Shown here: piece by piece, positions 8,441 to 16,423 of the stretch | Numbering within the stretch: the first letter of the stretch is position 1 | How the letters are laid out: every line of letters begins with the position of its first letter | Source: Shimia sp. | GTDB taxonomy: Bacteria > Pseudomonadota > Alphaproteobacteria > Rhodobacterales > Rhodobacteraceae | Assembly: GCF_022448905.1 (NCBI RefSeq) | Contig: NZ_JAKVCW010000007.1 | Coordinates: 1-64,000 of the forward strand | Direction of reading: 5' to 3' | DNA: 64,000 bases | Notes under the pieces: generated by a model | What the model saw: only the letters and a program-made list of their open reading frames with translations | Told to the model about the DNA's origin: nothing | Databases searched by the model: none | Program-made: the position numbers and the translations under genes

Positions 8441-8827
8441 ATGCGTCATCTGCTCCCCGCCCTCATCGCCGCGCTCGTCATGGCCGCGCTCATCGCGCTG
8501 GACATCGCCCGCCCCCTCGGTGCGCACCCATGGTGGAGCCAAAAAACCCTGCTCGTCGGCGCGCCCATCGGCCTGATCCTCGCCACCCTCGCGGGCCTCA
8601 AACTGCGCCCGATCTCGCTCACCGTCACTTTGACCATCACCACAGCCCTAGCATTCGCCACCGCCAAATACGGCCAAACCCAATTCGCCGCCTCCTATGC
8701 CGAGGACGCGCTTGCCGGCAAGCTCTGGTATTTCGGCTGGATCGCCACAGGAGCCACCCTTGGCGCGACCTTCACGGCCATCGTCTCAGCCCTCTTCAAA
8801 ACCCGACGCCCCGACAAACCCAGATAA
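8441..8827 (+). CDS. Four-helix membrane protein, unknown
   Basis: A 128-residue integral membrane protein with predicted helices at about residues 4-23, 37-54, 57-75 and 91-115, and a basic C-terminus (KTRRPDKPR). The start ATG follows CGAGGA with good spacing. Composition is GC-rich, like the core genome, in contrast to the gene before it. I do not recognise a named family. It may be co-transcribed with the small membrane protein 96 bases downstream. Confidence 0.65.
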   Translation: MRHLLPALIAALVMAALIALDIARPLGAHPWWSQKTLLVGAPIGLILATLAGLKLRPISLTVTLTITTALAFATAKYGQTQFAASYAEDALAGKLWYFGWIATGATLGATFTAIVSALFKTRRPDKPR

Positions 8828-8923
8828 GTTTTAGCCACCGCCCACAGCAAAGCCCCAACCGTGCCACATTTGCGCCCCATTTCACCCTAGTAATGGTTAA
8901 CGACATCAACCGGAGACGCAGAC

Positions 8924-9139
8924 ATGGCCCTCATCCTCATCTTTGCTGGCAGCATCGCAGGCATCCTGCTTGGTGGCATTCAGATGATGTTTCAGGACGC
9001 CTCGGTCTGGACCGCCCTCACCACTTACCTGAGCTTCTCCCTCGGCTTCCCGCTCAGCGCTGGCCTCATTGGCCTCACGCTCACCGCCCTGCGCGGCCGC
9101 TTTGCCGAGCAAGACGAGTTTGGCCTCTACAAAGCCTAA
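8924..9139 (+). CDS. Small two-helix membrane protein, unknown
   Basis: A 71-residue protein with hydrophobic segments at about residues 2-22 and 31-54 and a charged tail (RGRFAEQDEFGLYKA). The ATG is preceded by CCGGAGACGCAGAC, so a GGAG lies about nine bases away. No family is recognised. Codon use is typical of the chromosome. Confidence 0.6.
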   Translation: MALILIFAGSIAGILLGGIQMMFQDASVWTALTTYLSFSLGFPLSAGLIGLTLTALRGRFAEQDEFGLYKA

Positions 9140-9154
9140 ACCCTTCACAGTCTG

Positions 9155-9202
9155 AAAATATCCTGGGGGAGGCCCTGCCCCGCAGGGACGGGGGCAAGGC
9201 CC
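9155..9202. repeat. GC-rich extragenic palindromic element
   Basis: Short inverted G-run and C-run pairs (GGCCCTGCCCC/GGGGCAAGGCCCC types) fill the gap before the convergent BrnA-like gene. Similar G-rich, AAA-looped palindromes recur at 16880-16936. Elements of this kind are common between genes in Roseobacters. Confidence 0.45.
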
Positions 9203-9568
9203 CTAATCCCGCAACCGCGCCGCCAGATGCGCGTCCAGTTGCACCTCCTCGGCAATCTTCATCTGCGCCCAGGTCGCGAGCAACCGATTGATGCGCGCCT
9301 AATAGCCCTGCCCCATGGCGCGGTAAAACTTCGCCACCGAACGATCCAGATACAGTGTCACCTTCTCCTTCGGCTCAGCCACATCCAAATCCTGCTCCAG
9401 CGTGTGCCACGCCTCCGGTACCGCCTCCCGCAAGGCCTCCGTCACCCAGGTCTCTGACGTCAACACTAACAGGTTGCGCCCCAACGCCTCCCGCGCCATG
9501 CGCTGCGCCTTTGTGCCTTTGCTGGCCCGCTGAAACAGCGGCAACTCTTCGCTCTGATCCTCAGACAT
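9203..9568 (-). pseudogene. BrnA-like ribbon-helix-helix antitoxin gene interrupted by an in-frame TAG
   Basis: From the ATG at 9568 (strong GAGGAGG site) 89 residues are read before a TAG at 9301-9299. The same frame then stays open for 31 more codons of plainly coding sequence (ARINRLLATWAQMKIAEEVQ...) to the true TAG at 9205-9203. Family proteins of BrnA type carry a Q-x-R-I-N after the R-A-M-G-Q-G-Y segment, so the stop replaces a CAG glutamine codon by a single C-to-T change. The full product would be 121 residues, with the beta-strand DNA-contact segment KEKVTLYLDRSVAKFYRA. No BrnT-type toxin lies next to it. A sequencing error or real inactivation are both possible. Confidence 0.75.
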
Positions 9569-9655
9569 CCTGCGCCTCCTCAGAACAGACCCTGCCCATC
9601 AGAGGTTAAAGCCGCAAAACCCCACCGCCCGCCGCCGTTGCGGAGGCCAAAAAAT

Positions 9656-9699
9656 GCACCTCCGCAAAACAGCCGCGATACAGACGCAATACCGACGTG
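9656..9699. repeat. Dispersed 44-bp repeat, copy 1
   Basis: This 44-base segment (GCACCTCCGCAAAACAG ... AATACCGACGTG) recurs at 38112-38155 with 40 of 44 positions identical. In this copy the first bases also form the 3' arm of a perfect 9-bp stem (TTGCGGAGG at 9638-9646 with CCTCCGCAA at 9659-9667). It lies between the thioesterase stop and the BrnA-like gene start. Confidence 0.75.
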
Positions 9700-9713
9700 C
9701 AAATCCGCCCTAA

Positions 9714-10121
9714 TTAGCGTGGCGGCCAGGCCGCATCTTCTTCGGGCACAGGCCGCGGTTTGCCATCTTCATCAATCGCCACATAGGTGAACACCGCCTC
9801 TGTCACCTTCTCCGAAACACCCCGCCGATGCCGCACCGCCCAGGCCTCGATTTTCACGCCCATAGAGCTGCGCCCCACGCGTTCCACCCAGGCCCAGACG
9901 CAAAGCACATCGCCCACTTGCACAGGCCGAATAAACTGCATCGCATCCACCGCCACCGTGGTCACCCGTCCCTTGGCCCGTTGGGCGGCGACAATGCCGC
10001 TGGCAATGTCCATCTGGCTCAACACCCAGCCGCCAAAGATGTCGCCATTGATGTTCACATCTGACGGCATCGCCAGCACCCGCAGGGTTGCTTCTCCGTC
10101 TGGTTGTGTCTCGTCACTCAT
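9714..10121 (-). CDS. yciA: Acyl-CoA thioesterase, hotdog fold (YciA type)
   Basis: A 135-residue single-hotdog protein from the ATG at 10121 (AAAGGAAG site). The family pattern D-x-N-x-x-G-D-I-F-G-G-W (about residues 21-32), the hotdog helix QMDIASGIVAAQRAKGRVTT and the V-D-A-M-Q-F-I-R-P-V strand are present. YciA-type enzymes hydrolyse acyl-CoA thioesters in the cytosol and usually form hexamers. The cytosolic location and lack of neighbours from one pathway give no substrate information. It faces away from the flavoprotein gene at 10209 across an 87-bp divergent gap. Confidence 0.9.
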   Translation of the reverse strand: MSDETQPDGEATLRVLAMPSDVNINGDIFGGWVLSQMDIASGIVAAQRAKGRVTTVAVDAMQFIRPVQVGDVLCVWAWVERVGRSSMGVKIEAWAVRHRRGVSEKVTEAVFTYVAIDEDGKPRPVPEEDAAWPPR

Positions 10122-10208
10122 GGCGCTTCCTTTCTTGGCTTCCCCCACCCTAACCCTCTGGCGCCGCCGCGAAAAGCTGGTAGAAACCCGCCCCAGAAGG
10201 ACACGCGC

Positions 10209-11366
10209 ATGACCCAGTTTGACATCATTGTAATTGGCGCAGGCCCCGCCGGCAGCTCTGCGGCCACCTGGGCGGCAAAACAGGGCCGTTCTGTGGCTCT
10301 GATCGACAAGGCGACCTTCCCGCGCAACAAACTCTGCGGCGGGCTGTTTACCGAGCGCAGCCGAACCTATTACCACGAGATTTTTGGCCAGGATGTTAAC
10401 CTCGCCCACGCTGTCACGCGCGAGGAAATTGCCTTCTGGCATGACGGGCGCGAGCTGGCCGTGCTCTCTGACATCCCGCCCTTGCATCTGACCATGCGAC
10501 TGGATCTCGATGCAGCGATGTTTGCCCATGCGCTGGACGCAGGCGTCGAGGATTTCACCGGACAGGCCATCGCGGAACTCACTGAAACCGCGGTGAAATT
10601 GCGCGACGGCACCACACTGACCGCCGCTGTGATCATCGGTGCGGATGGCGTAAACTCAATTGTCGCCAGGCAGCTATTTGGCAAATCCTTTGACACCAAA
10701 ACCATCGGCTTTGGTCTCGAAATCGAGGCGCCTTTGTCGGCGCAGGACCCAGCGGAGCAGCCTTTGCGCATCGACTTTGCCGCCGCCACCTGGGGCTATG
10801 GCTGGTACTTCCCCAAACAAGGCTCCACCACGGTGGGCGTCGGTGGTCTGCGGGCACCAAACCCGGACATGAAAGACCACATGCAGCGCTACATGCGCAC
10901 GTTGGGCCTGCCCTCTGAAGCCGTGAAAATCAAAGGCCACCACCTGCCATTTGGCGACTTCCGCCCCACCCCGGGGCGCGCCCATATCCTGCTGGCGGGC
11001 GACGCCGCTGGGCTGGTGGATCCGATCACCGGAGAAGGCATTGCCTTTGCGATGAAAAGCGGCCAGCTCGCCGCGCAGGCCGCCTGTGACGCGTTCAAAG
11101 CCAACGCGCCCCACACCGCCATCAATCTGTATAAAACCGAGCTCAAAGACATGCACCGCAACCTGCGCATCGCCCGCAACCTGCGCCGCATCATCTTTGC
11201 ACCCCGCTGGCAGAAAGCCTTCATCGGCACCTTCCGCCGCTCCGGCACTGTGCGCATGATGTACATGCGGCTTCTGGCGGGCGAAGTGGAATATCCGGAA
11301 CTGGCCCGCCGCGTGCTGGCCCGCCTGCCGCGCTACCTGCTCAACGCCCTCAGACGGACGCCTTGA
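10209..11366 (+). CDS. Geranylgeranyl reductase family FAD-dependent oxidoreductase
   Basis: 385 residues from the ATG at 10209, which has AGAAGGA about seven bases upstream; the frame is open further back but has no better start. The dinucleotide-binding loop GAGPAGSSAA is near the N-terminus, an RNKLCGG segment follows at about residues 41-47, the GADGVNS motif is central and the second FAD motif is LLAGDAAGLVDPITGEGI. These are the hallmarks of the GGR/p-hydroxybenzoate-hydroxylase-like flavoproteins that reduce isoprenoid double bonds. The substrate is unknown: no photosynthesis or archaeal-lipid genes are near. The 3' end overlaps convergent trxC by 17 bases. Confidence 0.85.
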   Translation: MTQFDIIVIGAGPAGSSAATWAAKQGRSVALIDKATFPRNKLCGGLFTERSRTYYHEIFGQDVNLAHAVTREEIAFWHDGRELAVLSDIPPLHLTMRLDLDAAMFAHALDAGVEDFTGQAIAELTETAVKLRDGTTLTAAVIIGADGVNSIVARQLFGKSFDTKTIGFGLEIEAPLSAQDPAEQPLRIDFAAATWGYGWYFPKQGSTTVGVGGLRAPNPDMKDHMQRYMRTLGLPSEAVKIKGHHLPFGDFRPTPGRAHILLAGDAAGLVDPITGEGIAFAMKSGQLAAQAACDAFKANAPHTAINLYKTELKDMHRNLRIARNLRRIIFAPRWQKAFIGTFRRSGTVRMMYMRLLAGEVEYPELARRVLARLPRYLLNALRRTP

Positions 11367-11781
11367 CCCACTTCACAATTGCGGCTTTGGGCATCGCGCC
11401 GGACTGCCGTGCGCGCTCTTTTCCGTTGGTAAACGCGGCCATGGTTGGAATACCCCGGATGCGATACTTGGCCCCCGCATTTTTATACGCTTCGGTGTTG
11501 AGCTTCACCAAGCGCACCGCGCCTTTGACCTCCTGTGCCGCCGCCTGATACTGCGGCGCCATCTGCCGGCACGGCCCACACCACGGCGCCCAGAAATCCA
11601 CCACCAATGGCACATCATCCGTGCGTACAGCCTTCTCAAAGGTTGCGAGATCAACCTCCGCCACCTTGCCACTCATCAGCCCTTTGCCGCAGGTGCCGCA
11701 CTTCGGCCCGGCACCCAACTTGTCATATGGCACACGGTTCACCTGGCCACAGTCAAAACAGGTCAGCTTCTTACCGCTCAT
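11350..11781 (-). CDS. trxC: Thioredoxin 2 (zinc-ribbon thioredoxin)
   Basis: A 143-residue cytosolic thiol-disulfide reductase. Two N-terminal CxxC pairs (8-11 and 28-31) form the zinc-binding extension that distinguishes TrxC from TrxA. The thioredoxin fold follows with active site W-C-G-P-C (Cys68 and Cys71) and the cis-proline segment RGIPTMAAF. Length matches TrxC. In E. coli this protein is linked to oxidative-stress defence; no regulatory site for that is recognised here. It is monocistronic and convergent with the flavoprotein gene. Confidence 0.95.
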   Translation of the reverse strand: MSGKKLTCFDCGQVNRVPYDKLGAGPKCGTCGKGLMSGKVAEVDLATFEKAVRTDDVPLVVDFWAPWCGPCRQMAPQYQAAAQEVKGAVRLVKLNTEAYKNAGAKYRIRGIPTMAAFTNGKERARQSGAMPKAAIVKWVKASV

Positions 11782-11855
11782 AAAAAGTCTCCGCCGTCAC
11801 ATTCCGCAATCCACATATGTGGCGCGCTACAAAATTGGAACCCTGCCACCAAAGA

Positions 11856-11880
11856 AAAGGCCGGGCAAAACCCGGCCTTT
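11856..11880 (-). terminator. Terminator of the pyrimidine ABC-transporter operon
   Basis: A perfect 10-bp stem AAAGGCCGGG/CCCGGCCTTT with a five-base loop lies 20 bases after the stop of the binding-protein gene. On the minus strand it is followed by TCTTTGG. It could also serve trxC leftward readthrough. Confidence 0.8.
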
Positions 11881-11900
11881 CCGCACGCCTGAAACAGATC

Positions 11901-12890
11901 TTAGTTCAGCGCTTTGTCGGTGATCGCGTGGGTCCACGCGCCTTCCGGCTTCTTGGTGATCACAGGGTCAGAACCACCAGACATCAGGCTGTCCACAGTA
12001 CGCTCATAATCCGCCACATCGAGCGCGCCGTTGCTGCCTGCGGTCAGCTTGGCAATCTCGCTCATCATGCGCACCTGATGCTCTTCGGTCTGTGCACCGG
12101 AGGCATCGTTGTCCAGCACGATCAGCGCCGCCTCTTCCGGGTTCTCTTCCGCCCACTTCCAGCCTTTCATGGACGCACGCACAAAGCGCACCATCTTGTC
12201 CTCAAATGCCGGATCGGCCAGCTTCTCTTCCATGACGTACATGCCGTCTTCCAGCGTCGCTACGCCCTGATCTTCATATTTGAACACCACCAGGTCATCT
12301 GGGCTCAGACCCGCATCAATGATCTGCCAGTATTCGTTATAGGTCATGGTCGACACACAAGCCGCCTGCCCCTGAAGGATCGGGTCCACGTTGAAGCCCT
12401 GCTTCAGAACCGTCACACCACCGTCAGAGCCGTCTGTTGCCAGGCCCAGCTTGCTCATCCAGCTCAGGAACGGATACTCGTTGCCAAAGAACCAAACGCC
12501 CAGCGTCTTGCCGGCGAAATCTTCCGGCGAGGTCACGCCGGCGTCCTTGCGGCAGGTCAGCATCATGCCGGAGGATTTGAACGGCTGCGCAATGTTCACC
12601 AGCGCGAGACCCTTTTCGCGGGACGCCAAAGCAGATGGCATCCAGTCCAGCACCACATCGGCACCACCACCGGCAATCACCTGCGCCGGGGCAATATCCG
12701 GGCCACCCGGCTTGATGGTCACGTTCAGGTCTTCTTCGGCATAAAAGCCTTTGTCCTGCGCCACATAGTAGCCCGCAAACTGGGCCTGCGTGACCCATTT
12801 GAGCTGCAAGGTTACGTCATCTGCGGCCTGCGCCACGCTGGCAGCCACGCCCAGCGCCGCTGCTGTCAGAGCTTTCATCATCGTTTTCAT
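11901..12890 (-). CDS. ABC transporter periplasmic substrate-binding protein (NMT1/ThiY type)
   Basis: 329 residues with a Sec signal peptide (cleavage after AQA at about residue 22) and an NMT1/THI5-like periplasmic fold. Family marks are LKWVTQAQFAGYYVAQDKGF, a P-G-G-P-D-I-x-P segment and a V-I-A-G-G-G-A-D-V stretch. The strong AAGGAG site is at the start. Relatives bind hydroxymethylpyrimidine-type thiamin precursors or pyrimidines. No TPP riboswitch is seen upstream, and the operon sits next to RutR-like regulators and pyrimidine-degrading enzymes, so a pyrimidine or dihydropyrimidine ligand is the better inference. It ends the operon ATPase-GNAT-permease-permease-DUF1993-binding protein. 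Confidence 0.88.
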   Translation of the reverse strand: MKTMMKALTAAALGVAASVAQAADDVTLQLKWVTQAQFAGYYVAQDKGFYAEEDLNVTIKPGGPDIAPAQVIAGGGADVVLDWMPSALASREKGLALVNIAQPFKSSGMMLTCRKDAGVTSPEDFAGKTLGVWFFGNEYPFLSWMSKLGLATDGSDGGVTVLKQGFNVDPILQGQAACVSTMTYNEYWQIIDAGLSPDDLVVFKYEDQGVATLEDGMYVMEEKLADPAFEDKMVRFVRASMKGWKWAEENPEEAALIVLDNDASGAQTEEHQVRMMSEIAKLTAGSNGALDVADYERTVDSLMSGGSDPVITKKPEGAWTHAITDKALN

Positions 12891-12931
12891 TTTGGCTTAT
12901 CTCCTTGTTGGTTTTAGCTATTTTATAGTTG

Positions 12932-13453
12932 TCACACCGTCTCTGCGGCGTTTGTTACAAAGCTGAACCCCTTGGGGTAGCTATGAAAATCGTCAAAATC
13001 ACCTTTGCCAATAGCCACGCCCTGCGCCCGCAGGATCGCGTAGCCCATGTTCAGATGAAAAAAGAAATTTGGCATCCCGTAAAGGGTGATGAAGTCGCAA
13101 GCCGGCTGGGTAAGCGTGGCTTCGCCGGCCACATGGGTCACTGCGCGGGTCTCCGCCCCCGCAAAATCCGCGGGCGTCAGGGCCGCAATCTGCGCCCGTA
13201 CAAACGCCCCGCGCAAGTTTACATCCGCCACCGAACTGGCCTCTGCCAACTCCGGCACCTCCCGTCCCAAAAACGGAAACAGACTGCGCAACACATAGCC
13301 CTGCGCAATCGCAAAGTTCTCCAGCGCCGTGAAACTCTCCGGCGTCAACCGCCCTTCCAACGCTTCCGGCGTGGCCTGTGCCATCAGGTACGCGATGCGC
13401 TCCAGATAGTGCTCAAACACACGCACGTAAGAGTGGAAAGACGTGTCGCTCAT
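12932..13453 (-). CDS. DUF1993 family protein
   Basis: A 173-residue helical cytosolic protein. The C-terminal pattern Y-G-M-P-N-F-F-F-H-L-N-M-G-Y-A-I-L-R, then G-V-x-x-G-K-x-D-F, is the signature of DUF1993, a DinB/YfiT-like four-helix family whose biochemical role is unknown. Its ATG overlaps the stop of the upstream permease gene in ATGA and has GAGGAAA before it, so it is translated with the transporter. The binding-protein gene follows after 41 bases. An enzymatic or regulatory role in pyrimidine use is possible but untested. Confidence 0.8.
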   Translation of the reverse strand: MSDTSFHSYVRVFEHYLERIAYLMAQATPEALEGRLTPESFTALENFAIAQGYVLRSLFPFLGREVPELAEASSVADVNLRGAFVRAQIAALTPADFAGAETRAVTHVAGEATLTQPACDFITLYGMPNFFFHLNMGYAILRAQGVAIGKGDFDDFHSYPKGFSFVTNAAETV

Positions 13454-14295
13454 CGCGATTTCCTCTGTGAGGGATGCCAGAAGGTCACAGACTTCTCAAG
13501 CAAGGCCACACCGCCGTAAAACAGCGAGCCTGCCAAGGCTGCGACCACAATCTCCGCCCAAACCATATCCAGCGCAAGCCGACCAACCTCTGTCGAGATC
13601 CGGAAGCCCATGCCTTTGATCGGACTGCCAAAAAATTCAGCAACGATCGCCCCGATCAAGGCCAGCGTGGTGGAGATTTTCAATCCATTGAAGATAAACG
13701 GCATCGCCGCAGGCAGCCGCAGTTTCATCAACGTCTGACCATAGCTGGACGCATAGGTCCGCATCAGATCCCGCTGCATATGATCCGTCGCTTGCAGGCC
13801 TTCCACCGTGTTCACCAACATCGGAAAGAACACCATGACCACAACCACGGCGGCCTTGGATTGCCAGTCAAAGCCAAACCACATCACCATGATCGGTGCC
13901 ATGCCAATGATCGGCAGCGCGGCGACAAAGTTGCCCACCGGCAGCAAGCCCCGTTGCAAAAACGGGAAACGGTCAATCACCAGCGCGGTCAGGAAAGCTG
14001 CACCACAGCCCAGAATGTACCCAGACATCGCGCCTTTGATCACCGTCTGCACAAAGTCTTCCCACAGGATCGGGATCGACGTGGCAAACTTCAGCGCAAT
14101 CGCCGTGGGCGCAGGCAGAAGCACCGGGTTGATCTCAAACCCGCGCACCGCGCATTCCCAAAGCACCACAATGGTCAGACCAAATATCACTGGCACCGCC
14201 AACGCGCTAAACTGCGTCCGCGGACGATGGGACAGGTAAGAATTCACCCGCCAGCCCACCAGCCACGCAACTAGTCCAAAAACAATCCAACCCAT
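13450..14295 (-). CDS. ABC transporter permease (SsuC/TauC/ThiX type), second subunit
   Basis: 281 residues from the ATG at 14295, which shares its A with the TGA of the preceding permease gene (TGATG). A lead helix is followed by five or six helices of the binding-protein-dependent permease fold. The ATPase-contact EAA loop reads MRTYASSYGQTLMKLRLPAA. It pairs with the permease encoded immediately upstream, giving a heterodimeric channel for the NMT1-type binding protein. A longer open frame extends upstream but belongs to the other permease's region. Confidence 0.9.
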   Translation of the reverse strand: MGWIVFGLVAWLVGWRVNSYLSHRPRTQFSALAVPVIFGLTIVVLWECAVRGFEINPVLLPAPTAIALKFATSIPILWEDFVQTVIKGAMSGYILGCGAAFLTALVIDRFPFLQRGLLPVGNFVAALPIIGMAPIMVMWFGFDWQSKAAVVVVMVFFPMLVNTVEGLQATDHMQRDLMRTYASSYGQTLMKLRLPAAMPFIFNGLKISTTLALIGAIVAEFFGSPIKGMGFRISTEVGRLALDMVWAEIVVAALAGSLFYGGVALLEKSVTFWHPSQRKSR

Positions 14296-15167
14296 CACGC
14301 CATCCCCATCCGTTTGAGAACCACTTTCTGGATCACGCCAATGATCGCCACCAGTGCCGCCGCAAGGGCCGCTGCCGTGATCAACGCGCTCCAGATCTGG
14401 ATCGTCTGTCCATAGTAACTGCCTGCCAGCAACCGCGCGCCCAATCCGGCCACAGCCCCCGTCGGCAATTCCCCCACAATGGCCCCCACCAGCGAGGCCG
14501 CCATGGCCACCTTCAACGAGGGGAACAGGAACGGCATCGAGCTTGGCAAACGTAGTTTCCAGAACTCCTGGCCTTTGGTAGCGCTCCAGGTCTTCATCTG
14601 ATCGACCATCATATGATCCGGGCTGCGCAGGCCTTTCACCATGCCGACAACCACCGGGAAGAAGCTGAGATACATGGAAATCACCGCTTTGGGCAGCAGG
14701 CCGGAAATGCCAATCGCGTTTAAAACCACAATAATCATCGGCGCAATCGCCAGGATCGGAATGGTCTGACTGGCAATCACCCAGGGCATGACGCTCATGT
14801 CCATGGTGCGGTTGTAAACAATCCCCACCGACAGAGCGACGCCCAACCCCGTGCCCAGCGCAAAGCCCAAAAGGGTCGCGGAGAGCGTGATCCAGCTGTG
14901 ATAAATCAGGCTGCGCTTGGAAAATGCGCGACCTTTGGCGACCATCTCGCCGGTGGTTTTCCAAATTTCCTTGCCCACCTGATGCGGTGCCGGAAGCTTG
15001 GGTTTCTTTTGCTGCATCGTGTCGGCCACCATCTCAGAGAAGGTGATCTCCACATTGGCGCGTTTGGCTTTGTCATAGGCCCAAGGCGCATTGAGCGCGA
15101 CGGCCCCCGCATACCACAGCACAAAGATCGCAGCGACAACGGTCAGGATCGGTCCGATATTCCTCAT
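14295..15167 (-). CDS. ABC transporter permease (SsuC/TauC/ThiX type), first subunit
   Basis: 290 residues. The ATG at 15167 overlaps the GNAT stop (ATGA) and has GGAG eight bases upstream; a GTG at 15176 would add three residues. After an N-terminal helix there is an unusual soluble insert of about 60 charged residues (roughly 35-95). The permease core follows, with the EAA-loop sequence KTWSATKGQEFWKLRLPSSM. The insert is not usual for SsuC-like subunits. It works with the downstream permease and the ATPase of this operon. Confidence 0.9.
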   Translation of the reverse strand: MRNIGPILTVVAAIFVLWYAGAVALNAPWAYDKAKRANVEITFSEMVADTMQQKKPKLPAPHQVGKEIWKTTGEMVAKGRAFSKRSLIYHSWITLSATLLGFALGTGLGVALSVGIVYNRTMDMSVMPWVIASQTIPILAIAPMIIVVLNAIGISGLLPKAVISMYLSFFPVVVGMVKGLRSPDHMMVDQMKTWSATKGQEFWKLRLPSSMPFLFPSLKVAMAASLVGAIVGELPTGAVAGLGARLLAGSYYGQTIQIWSALITAAALAAALVAIIGVIQKVVLKRMGMA

Positions 15168-15601
15168 GCCCGCCACTCCATCCGCACTTCACGCACCGTG
15201 TTTGGTGGCTCCGCGTCATGACGACTAACCTCTTCAAACCCTTCACGTTTGTAGAACTTCTGCGCCCGCTCATTTGGTTCATGCGTCGTCAGCCAGACAA
15301 AGTCACGCCCTGCTTTCGATTTATCCATCAACGCCTTGCCCACACCAGCGCCCGTGGTCTTGCAGTACAGGCCACCAACACGCGACACGCTCGGATCAAA
15401 CGACAGGTAGCCCTCAATCGGCTCACCCGCGACCCAAATCTCACGCTCCGGCATCGCCTCGCGAATAAACCCAGCAATCTCTTCGGGACCATAAGGCGAC
15501 TCCATCCAATCCGTGGCCGCCTCCCAGTCACAGACGATCTGCGCCATTGCAGGCACATCCGCCTCCACCGCCAGTCTCACGGCAACCTCAGTCATCGCCA
15601 T
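15164..15601 (-). CDS. GNAT family N-acetyltransferase
   Basis: 145 residues from the ATG at 15601, inside the end of the ATPase gene (14-base overlap). The acetyl-CoA-binding strand-loop-helix is visible as V-G-G-L-Y-C-K-T-T-G-A-G-V-G-K-A-L-M, and the C-terminal N-E-R-A-Q-K-F-Y-K-R-E-G-F-E pattern is typical of GNATs. The acceptor is unknown. Overlaps on both sides place it firmly within the transporter operon, so it may act on an imported pyrimidine derivative or a degradation product; that is inference. Confidence 0.85.
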   Translation of the reverse strand: MAMTEVAVRLAVEADVPAMAQIVCDWEAATDWMESPYGPEEIAGFIREAMPEREIWVAGEPIEGYLSFDPSVSRVGGLYCKTTGAGVGKALMDKSKAGRDFVWLTTHEPNERAQKFYKREGFEEVSRHDAEPPNTVREVRMEWRA

Positions 15602-16364
15602 GCCCCGCACGCAGACCATCCCGCACGCGATGTGCAATTTCGATGAACTCAGGGCTGTCGCGAATGTCCAGCGGCCGCTCTTTGGGCAATGTGCTTTCAA
15701 TCACATCATGTATGCGCCCCGGACGGGGGCTCATCACCACAATCTTTGTGCTCAAATACACCGCTTCCGGGATCGAGTGTGTCACAAAGCCAATGGTCTT
15801 ATTGGTCCGCGCCCACAGCTCCAAAAGCTGCTCATTGAGGTGATCGCGCACAATCTCATCCAGCGCACCAAACGGCTCATCCATCAACAGAATGTCGGCC
15901 TGAAACGCCAACGCCCGCGCAATCGACGCCCTCTGCTGCATCCCGCCAGACAACTGCCAGGGATACTTATTCTCAAACCCTTCCAGATGCACCAGCTCCA
16001 GCACTTCCTTCACGGACTTGTCCTGCTCGGCTTTATCAACGCCCATGATCTCCAACGGCAGGCGAATGTTGCCACCTATGGTGCGCCACGGGTACAGCCC
16101 CGCATGCTGGAACACATAGCCATAAGCCCGCGCCTTACGCGCCTCTGCCGGGCTCACCCCATTGACGGTGATCTCCCCCGCTGCGGGCTGTTCCAGATCG
16201 GCCATACAGCGCAGGAATGTGGTCTTGCCACAGCCCGACGGCCCGATGAAGGAGACAAAATCCCCTTTGTTGATCTCAAGGTTGATGTCCTTGAGCGCAT
16301 GCACCGGCCCATCGTTGGTCTGAAACGTCAGGCTCAGGTTCTTGGCGCTGATCACGCTTGACAC
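15588..16364 (-). CDS. ABC transporter ATP-binding protein (SsuB/TauB/NitT family)
   Basis: 258 residues from the GTG at 16364 (GGAG six bases upstream). A GTG at 16406 would add 14 residues but has no ribosome-binding site. Walker A is GPSGCGKTT, the Q-loop follows at Y-V-F-Q-H, the signature is QLSGGMQQRASIARAL, Walker B is ILLMDEPFGALD and the switch histidine is in FVTHSIPEA. This energises the permease pair encoded next. It is the first gene of the operon. Its promoter must lie in the narrow divergent gap with, or inside, the cupin gene. Confidence 0.92.
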   Translation of the reverse strand: MSSVISAKNLSLTFQTNDGPVHALKDINLEINKGDFVSFIGPSGCGKTTFLRCMADLEQPAAGEITVNGVSPAEARKARAYGYVFQHAGLYPWRTIGGNIRLPLEIMGVDKAEQDKSVKEVLELVHLEGFENKYPWQLSGGMQQRASIARALAFQADILLMDEPFGALDEIVRDHLNEQLLELWARTNKTIGFVTHSIPEAVYLSTKIVVMSPRPGRIHDVIESTLPKERPLDIRDSPEFIEIAHRVRDGLRAGHGDD

Positions 16365-16423
16365 ACCGCTCTCCACTTCTCTGATAGTCTTATTGTTTTT
16401 GTCCACTGCGGGAAGGAGCCCCC

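Noticed and set aside
12891-12931. TPP riboswitch before the ThiY-like binding protein
   Set aside because: The expected CTGAGA and thi-box elements are absent, and the gene is internal to an operon.
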